Shown here: in pieces, positions 30,320 through 35,355 of the stretch
How the letters are laid out: the number at the start of each line of letters is the position of its first letter
Numbering within the stretch: position 1 is the first letter of the stretch
From: an uncultured Pseudomonadota bacterium
GTDB lineage: Bacteria > Myxococcota_A > Polyangia > HGW-17
Reading direction: 5' to 3'
Assembly (NCBI GenBank): GCA_938004375.1
Contig: CALKWH010000149.1
Span: 1-35,355 of the forward strand
DNA length: 35,355 bases
Translations under genes and position numbers: made by a program
The notes under the pieces: model-generated
The model's input: only the letters and a program-made list of their open reading frames with translations
Databases searched by the model: none
What the model was told of the DNA's origin: nothing

Positions 30320-31351
30320 ATGACCGACTTTTACACCCTCACGCCCGACGTGGTCCTGCGCACCCTCGAGGCCGACGGCTTCGAGCCCACCGGCCACATC
30401 ATGACGCTGAACTCCTACGAGAACCGCGTGTACGACCTGAAGCTGGCCGACGGCGCCCACGTGGTGACGAAGTTCTACCGCCCGGGGCGCTGGACCCGCG
30501 ACCAGATCCGCGAGGAGCACGCATTTCTCTTCGAAATCCTCGAGGCCGAGATCCCCGTGTGCGCGCCGCGGCGCTTCGCCGACGGCGATACCGTCCACGA
30601 GACCGGCGACATCCTCTACGCGGTCTGGCCCCGCACGGGCGGGCGCAGCAAGAACGAACTGAACGACCAGGAGCTGGGGATCCTGGGACGCCTTTTGGCC
30701 CGCATCCACAACATCGGCGCGGCCTCACCGGCCCGGCACCGCATCACCCTGGACGAGCGCACCTACGCCCTCGCGCCCCTGGAGTTCCTGCGCGAAAACG
30801 CGTTCCTCCCGCCGCACCTCGAGCGCCGCTTCAGCGCCGCAGCCGAGCGGGTCGCCGACCTGTACGCGGAGCTGGCCCGCAATATCCCCGTGCACCGCAT
30901 CCACGGCGACTGCCACCTGGGGAACCTGCTGTGCGGCACGGACGGCTGGTTCTTCCTGGACTTCGACGACTTCCTCACCGGCCCCGCCGTTCAGGACCTC
31001 TGGATGCTGCTCATGGACCGCGACGCCGAGGGGCTGCGCCAGCGGGCTGTGTTCCTCGAGGCCTACCGCCAGTTCCGCGACTTCGACGACGCCTGGTTCC
31101 GCCTGGTCGAACCCCTGCGCGCCCTGCGTTTCATTCATTACTGCGCCTGGATCGCCCGCCGTTGGGAGGACCCCGCCTTCAAGGCCGCCTTCCCCCACTT
31201 CGGCACCGCCGAGTACTGGGAGACCGAGACCACCGACCTCGAGCGCCAGCTGGACTACATCCTGCACCACACCGAGGGTGTCTCCACCCTCCCGCCCCCC
31301 GCCGAACCCGAGCCCGAGTTGACGAACAAGGACTTCTTCTGGGACATGTGA
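30320..31351 (+). CDS. srkA: SrkA/YihE (RdoA)-family stress-response kinase
   Basis: The 343-residue protein resembles the Ser/Thr kinase SrkA (YihE): a GxxxxLNSYENRVYDL start of the N-lobe, 'VVTKFYRPGRW' with the ATP-binding lysine, 'REEHAFLFEI', the catalytic loop HGDCHLGNLL (His195-Asn202) and the metal-binding 'LDFDDF'. SrkA belongs to the aminoglycoside-phosphotransferase/choline-kinase-like fold and protects cells under envelope and other stress in Escherichia coli. It follows the DUF3240 gene after 21 bases (AAAGGA ribosome site), so it is likely part of the efflux operon. A short inverted repeat (31355-31368) lies between its stop and the convergent gene. Confidence 0.88.
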   Translation: MTDFYTLTPDVVLRTLEADGFEPTGHIMTLNSYENRVYDLKLADGAHVVTKFYRPGRWTRDQIREEHAFLFEILEAEIPVCAPRRFADGDTVHETGDILYAVWPRTGGRSKNELNDQELGILGRLLARIHNIGAASPARHRITLDERTYALAPLEFLRENAFLPPHLERRFSAAAERVADLYAELARNIPVHRIHGDCHLGNLLCGTDGWFFLDFDDFLTGPAVQDLWMLLMDRDAEGLRQRAVFLEAYRQFRDFDDAWFRLVEPLRALRFIHYCAWIARRWEDPAFKAAFPHFGTAEYWETETTDLERQLDYILHHTEGVSTLPPPAEPEPELTNKDFFWDM

Positions 31352-31360
31352 CCGCGCCGA

Positions 31361-32695
31361 TCACGGCGTGATGCAGTACCCCACTAGGCAGATGTCGCCA
31401 GAAAACATGCAGAAATCCTCGTTGCCCCAGTCCCAGCAGCCCTGGGCATCCTGAACACACTGGTAGGCAACGTGGAACCCCAGGCAAGTACGCTGACCGT
31501 CGGTGCACTGGTTGTCGCACTGGCAGGCGCCGGCCGAGCAGAGCTTTCCCGAGGACGCGCAGTCGGAGCCGTCGACCCAGCCCCAGCAGCCCGTCCCGAG
31601 CAACTGGCAGTTCTGGACGATCGTGCCGCTGCACTGCGTCTGCCCCGAGGAGCAGACGTTGGCGCACTGGGTGGCGCACACGGCGGTGCCCGACGAGGCG
31701 TTGCAGACCTGCCCGCTCGTCGCGCAGTCGGTGCCGTTGGACCACACGCGGCAGCCGCTGCCGTTCACGGAGCAGGTCTGGATCACGTTGCCGTTGCAGC
31801 GGGTCTGGCCGGCGGTGCAGGCGTCGGCGCACAGGCAGGCGCCGGCCGAGCAGTACCGTCCCAGGGCGGCGCAGTCCTCGGCCTGCTGCCACTCGCGGCA
31901 GCCCGAGGTGCCCAGGACGCACTCCTGGTGCAGGTCGCCCAGGCACATGTCGTCGCCCACCGCCGGACAGGCGTCGGTGCAGGGCACGGCGCAGGCGGCC
32001 GAGCCGTCGGCGAACTCGCAGACCCGGCTCTGCGCGCTGCAGTCGGTGACGTCGGTCCACTGCAGGCAACCGTTGCCCCCCGTCGCGCAGGACTGGACCA
32101 GGTTGCCCAGGCACCGAACGTCACCCGAGGTGCAGACGTCCGTGCACGAGTCCTCGCAACCCGGGCTGCCGTCGGCGTCGTCGCAGACCTGCTCCAAAGA
32201 AGCGCAGTCGGTGGCCGTCAGCCACTGATAGCAGCCGTTGGTCCCCCGCTGGCACTCCTGGACGACGTTGCCCAGGCAGCGGCTGTAGACCTCGCCCGAG
32301 CACTGGTCCACGCAGCTCCCGGTGCAGGCCGAGGTGTCGAAGCGGCAACCGTCACTGCACAGCAGCGTCCCCGTGCCGGACCCCAGCCCGGCGCAGGTCA
32401 TCCCGTCGAGATCGGCGCCGTCGCAGTGCTCGCCCAGATCCACCGAGCCGTTGCCGCACAATAGGGCCGGGTCGCAGTCCGCGAAACAGTTCGTGGCGTT
32501 CTCTCCGGCCTCGCAGGCGCCGTTGCCGCACTCGGGCGCGGGTGTGCAGTCCTGGGGGCAGTTGGTCAGATCCTCGTACTCCGCAGCGCAGGTACCGTCG
32601 CCGCAGACGGCCTTGCCGGCGCCTTTGGCGCACCCCCACGCGGCCAGCCAGATCAGGATCATCGGGACCAACGGGAGACGCAACCGGCTTCTCAT
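31361..32695 (-). CDS. Cys-rich repeat lipoprotein
   Basis: The start at 32695 (TGGAGGT ribosome site, 5 bases upstream) opens a lipoprotein signal peptide (LAAWGC, Cys22). The open frame continues to base 34780 upstream, but that part is antisense to uvrA. The 444-residue protein has three short 'CGDG/CGNG...' modules (~30-110). Six repeats of about 45-55 residues follow, each built like 'RCLGNVVQECQRGTNGC' followed by W, then 'DC' and 'VC'. Every repeat has roughly eight cysteines. This suggests a disulfide-stapled, surface-exposed scaffold. No known enzyme motif is present. A promoter lies directly upstream. Confidence 0.82.
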   Translation of the reverse strand: MRSRLRLPLVPMILIWLAAWGCAKGAGKAVCGDGTCAAEYEDLTNCPQDCTPAPECGNGACEAGENATNCFADCDPALLCGNGSVDLGEHCDGADLDGMTCAGLGSGTGTLLCSDGCRFDTSACTGSCVDQCSGEVYSRCLGNVVQECQRGTNGCYQWLTATDCASLEQVCDDADGSPGCEDSCTDVCTSGDVRCLGNLVQSCATGGNGCLQWTDVTDCSAQSRVCEFADGSAACAVPCTDACPAVGDDMCLGDLHQECVLGTSGCREWQQAEDCAALGRYCSAGACLCADACTAGQTRCNGNVIQTCSVNGSGCRVWSNGTDCATSGQVCNASSGTAVCATQCANVCSSGQTQCSGTIVQNCQLLGTGCWGWVDGSDCASSGKLCSAGACQCDNQCTDGQRTCLGFHVAYQCVQDAQGCWDWGNEDFCMFSGDICLVGYCITP

Positions 32696-32720
32696 GGGGA
32701 CCTCCACGGATTTGCACTGA

Positions 32721-32748
32721 ATTGTAGTACGAAAAAGTCGGGCGACAA
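32721..32748 (-). promoter_or_regulatory. Promoter of the Cys-rich lipoprotein
   Basis: Minus strand TTGTCG (32748-32743), 16 bases, TACAAT (32726-32721); the -10 is a near-consensus match. The start codon follows 25 bases later. Confidence 0.6.
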
Positions 32749-32784
32749 GTAATTTTTTCACCGGGCAGATGACGCGGCGCGCCA

Positions 32785-35307
32785 TCACCAGGGCGCGGTG
32801 GACAGACAGCGCCCGGTGGCTGATTCCGGTATCCGCGCGACCGCCTCGGGCGTCCCTTCGGCCACGATCCGCCCCCCCGCGGCGCCCCCGCCCGGCCCCA
32901 GATCGATGACGTGATCCGCGCAGCGCACCACGTCCAGGTTGTGCTCGACCACGACCACGGTGTTGCCGGCGTCCACGAGCCGGGACAGCACCTCGAGCAG
33001 GCGTCGGATGTCGTCGAAGTGCAGGCCGGTGGTGGGCTCGTCCAGGATGTACAGCGTGCGGCCCGTGTCCTCCCGGGCCAGCTCGCGGGAGAGCTTGACG
33101 CGCTGGGCCTCGCCCCCGGAGAGGGTCGGCGCCGGCTGCCCCAGCGGCAGGTAGTCCAGCCCGACGTCGGCCAGCGTGCGCAGGATGCGCGCCAGCGGGG
33201 CGTGGGCGGAAAAGAGCTCCAGCGCCCGGCCTACGGACAGTTCCAGAACCTGAGAGACGTCCAGTCCGCGATACTTCACGCGCAAGGTGGCGTCGTTGTA
33301 GCGCCGCCCGCCGCAGGCCTCGCACGTGACGTACACGTCGGGCAAAAAGTGCATCTCGATCTTGCGCGCGCCGTCGCCGTGGCAGGCCTCGCAGCGCCCG
33401 CCCGCGACGTTGAACGAGAACCGCCCGGGGCCGTAGCCGGCGGCGCGGGCCGCGGGCAGGGTGGCGAAGAGCTCGCGGATCAGGTCGAAGGCCTTGGTGT
33501 AGGTCGCCGGGTTGGATCGCGGGGTGCGGCCGATGGGGGACTGGTCGATGTGGATGACCTTGTCGATCCCGTCGAGCCCGTCGAGCCCGTCGTGGGCGCC
33601 CACCGGCTCCCGGCTGCGGTGCAGGGCGGCCGCCAGCGCCGGGTGCAGGATCCCCCGCACCAGCGAGGACTTCCCGGCGCCGGACACCCCCGTGACCGCG
33701 ACCAGGCAGCCCAGCGGGAAGGCCACGTCGATCCCCTGCAGGTTGTGCTCCCGCGCGCCGCACACGGTGAGGTGACCCGTCGGCGCCCGCCGGACCCCGG
33801 GCTCCCGCACGCGGAGCCGGCCGTCGAGGTAGCGCCCGGTGAGCGTGTCCGACGCGGCCAGCGCGTCCGGGGGGCCCTCGAAGGTGACGAGCCCGCCCAG
33901 GGCGCCGGCACCGGGACCGAAGTCCACCACGTGGTCGGCCGCGCGCATGGTGTCGGCGTCGTGCTCTACGACGATCACGGTGTTGCCGTTGTCGCGCAGG
34001 GCCCCCAAAGTCCGGATCAGCCGGTCGTTGTCCCGCGGGTGCAGCCCGATGGAGGGCTCGTCCAGGACGTAGGTCACCCCCGAGAGCTCGCTGCCCAGCT
34101 GGCTGGCCAGGCGGATGCGCTGGGCCTCGCCCCCCGAGAGGGTCGGGGCCGCGCGATCGAGGGTCAGGTAGCCCAGGCCCACCGAGTCCAAGAAGCGCAG
34201 CCGGGCGACGAGCTCGCGCACCAGCTCGCCGGCGATGTGGGCGGCCGCCGGCGTGAGCGCCAGGTGATCGAAGTGGTCGAGGCTGGCCTCGACGGTGTCC
34301 GCGCACACCTCGACGATCGTCCGGCCCGCCACCCGCACGGCCCGGGCCTCGGGGCGCAGCCGCGTGCCGCCGCACTCCCGGCAGGGGGCCTCGGAGAGGT
34401 ACTTCTGGTAGTACTCCCGCATGGCCGCGGACTGCGTCTCCCGGTAGCGGCGCTCCAGGGTGCGCAGCACGCCCTCGAAGTCCATCTCGTAGGTGCCGCT
34501 GCCCCGCTTGTGGGTGATCTCCACGGTGAACTTCTCGCCGCGGCTGCCGTGGAGCAGCAGGTCCCGGTGGGCTGCCGGGAGGCCGGCGAACGGGGCGTCC
34601 AGATCGATGCCGTAGTGCCGGGCGAGGGCGTCGAAGATGGCGAACGTCCATCCCTCGCCCCGGTCCATGACCGCCGCCCACGGCTCCAGGGCGCCGGCGC
34701 GCACCGACAGGGTGGGATCCGGCACGACCCGCGCCGGATCCATCTCGAGGCAGCGGCCCAGGCCGTGGCAGGCCGGGCACATGCCCAGCGGGCTGTTGAA
34801 CGAGAACATCTGGGGCGAGGGCTCGGGCAGCCCCAGGCCGCAGGCCGCGCAGGCCCGCTGCGTCGAGAAGACCACGGCGCCGCCTTCGCCCTCGGCGGGC
34901 TGCGCGACGACCACGCCCCCGCCCTCGCGCAGGGCGGTCTCCACCGAGTCCGCCAGCCGTCCGGCGTCGGCGCGCCCCGGCGTCAGGCGGTCCACCACCA
35001 GCTCCACGTCGTGCTTCTTCGTCTTCGCCAGGGCGAGCCCCGGCGCCAGCTCGACGACCCGCCCGTCCACCCGCACCCGGACGAAGCCGCGGGCCGAGAG
35101 CTCCTCGAAGGTCTCCGCGAAGGTGCCCTTGCGCTGGCGCGCCAGCGGCGCCAGCAGCAGGATGGGCCCGTCCAGGGCGGCCAGCTCCCGCACGATGGCC
35201 GAGGTGGGCCGCGGCTCCACCACCGCGTCGCAGACCGGGCAGTGCTGCACGCCGACGCGCGCGTAGAGCACCCGCAGGTGGTCGTGGAGCTCGGTCACCG
35301 TGCCCAC
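32785..35307 (-). CDS. uvrA: UvrA excinuclease ABC subunit A (5'-truncated)
   Basis: The frame is open to the adapter junction, so the gene is cut by the contig end. About 840 residues remain of a normal ~940; the first Walker A region is missing. What remains is complete and canonical: 'GTVTELHDHLRVLYARVG', a zinc motif around 'CACGLG...CPACHGLG', the first ABC signature LSGGEAQRIRLASQL with LDEPSIGLHP, a second Walker A GVSGAGKSSL, a zinc motif (CEACHGDG/CEACGG), and a second signature LSGGEAQRVKLSREL with ILDEPTTGLH. UvrA recognises bulky DNA damage in nucleotide excision repair. The GTG at 35307 is an internal valine codon, not the start. Confidence 0.97.
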   Translation of the reverse strand: MGTVTELHDHLRVLYARVGVQHCPVCDAVVEPRPTSAIVRELAALDGPILLLAPLARQRKGTFAETFEELSARGFVRVRVDGRVVELAPGLALAKTKKHDVELVVDRLTPGRADAGRLADSVETALREGGGVVVAQPAEGEGGAVVFSTQRACAACGLGLPEPSPQMFSFNSPLGMCPACHGLGRCLEMDPARVVPDPTLSVRAGALEPWAAVMDRGEGWTFAIFDALARHYGIDLDAPFAGLPAAHRDLLLHGSRGEKFTVEITHKRGSGTYEMDFEGVLRTLERRYRETQSAAMREYYQKYLSEAPCRECGGTRLRPEARAVRVAGRTIVEVCADTVEASLDHFDHLALTPAAAHIAGELVRELVARLRFLDSVGLGYLTLDRAAPTLSGGEAQRIRLASQLGSELSGVTYVLDEPSIGLHPRDNDRLIRTLGALRDNGNTVIVVEHDADTMRAADHVVDFGPGAGALGGLVTFEGPPDALAASDTLTGRYLDGRLRVREPGVRRAPTGHLTVCGAREHNLQGIDVAFPLGCLVAVTGVSGAGKSSLVRGILHPALAAALHRSREPVGAHDGLDGLDGIDKVIHIDQSPIGRTPRSNPATYTKAFDLIRELFATLPAARAAGYGPGRFSFNVAGGRCEACHGDGARKIEMHFLPDVYVTCEACGGRRYNDATLRVKYRGLDVSQVLELSVGRALELFSAHAPLARILRTLADVGLDYLPLGQPAPTLSGGEAQRVKLSRELAREDTGRTLYILDEPTTGLHFDDIRRLLEVLSRLVDAGNTVVVVEHNLDVVRCADHVIDLGPGGGAAGGRIVAEGTPEAVARIPESATGRCLSTAPW

Positions 35308-35355
35308 AGATCGGAAGAGCGTCGTGTAGGGAAAGAGTGTAGATCTCGGGGGTCG
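35308..35355. other. Illumina adapter sequence (assembly artefact)
   Basis: From AGATCGGAAGAGC at 35308 to the end, the sequence matches the reverse complement of the Illumina universal adapter/flow-cell primer, with one mismatch (G for T at 35351). It is not genomic. Confidence 0.95.

Noticed and set aside
32785..34780. The open minus-strand frame of the Cys-rich lipoprotein extends far upstream, giving a 1,139-codon frame.
   Set aside because: Beyond 32695 it runs opposite a known reading frame of uvrA and codes an Arg/Gly/Pro-rich sequence. The lipobox and ribosome site mark the true start at 32695.
35308..35355. Apparent continuation of the uvrA frame and a GTG start at the contig end.
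   Set aside because: The bases are adapter; the GTG is an internal valine codon of the conserved GTVTE segment.

Overview
The window looks like one whole contig from an uncultured, GC-rich, Gram-negative bacterium of the Myxococcota / former Deltaproteobacteria type. The evidence for this is indirect: many lipoproteins with a lipobox followed by long (Val-Asn-Asn)n linkers, DUF4215-type Cys-rich repeats, a von Willebrand-like lipoprotein of a kind common in that group, and a tripartite envelope efflux pump. A pyruvate:ferredoxin oxidoreductase operon points to anaerobic or facultative metabolism. Both ends look technical. The left end stops inside a (GTCAACAAC)n coding repeat, and the last 48 bases (35308-35355) match an Illumina adapter with one mismatch, so they are not genomic.

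Layout. 1-2649: two secreted proteins with Asn-rich linkers, one with a P-domain (5'-truncated) and one with DUF4215/DUF2341/LamG. 2805-3215: a thioredoxin with a Cys/His tail. 3232-4470: an AAA/DUF4143 ATPase with its own promoter, bracketed by a perfect 21-bp direct repeat that also supplies the stop-codon region of both thioredoxin and the ATPase. 4501-5835: an S41 protease lipoprotein. 5819-6607 (-): an EFR1-type flavodoxin/ferredoxin protein. It diverges from an ABC1/UbiB-type kinase (6868-8214), and the spacer between them carries several strong palindromes. 8238-9050 (-): an exported protein-isoaspartate methyltransferase-like lipoprotein. 9193-10671: an Asn-linker beta-helix lipoprotein. 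10675-12068 (-): a two-gene unit of a stand-alone MetH reactivation domain and a calcineurin-type phosphatase. 12200-13339: an Asn-linker lipoprotein with a lipin-like LNS2 domain.

13517-19594 (-) is the metabolic centre of the window, a tightly coupled seven-gene operon: porC-porD-porA-porB followed by NuoE-, NuoF/HydB- and HoxU/NuoG-like subunits. The first four make a pyruvate (2-oxoacid):ferredoxin oxidoreductase. The last three look like the diaphorase/Fe-S module of NAD-linked and electron-bifurcating hydrogenases, but no hydrogenase is present. The simplest reading is a soluble enzyme or functional pair that couples 2-oxoacid oxidation to NAD(P)(H), and this is the best candidate for an under-described system here.

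19822-21468 (-): a vWA-like lipoprotein. 21623-24377: two tandemly duplicated, tail-anchored purple-acid-phosphatase-like proteins. 24454-31351: an efflux operon (TolC-like, CzcB-like adaptor, CzcA/CusA-like RND pump, DUF3240), then an SrkA/YihE-type kinase. Both the pump and the DUF3240 protein carry CxxC motifs suggesting a soft metal. 31361-32695 (-): a Cys-rich repeat lipoprotein. 32785-35307 (-): uvrA, cut at its 5' end by the adapter. No tRNA, rRNA, CRISPR array or transposase was seen.
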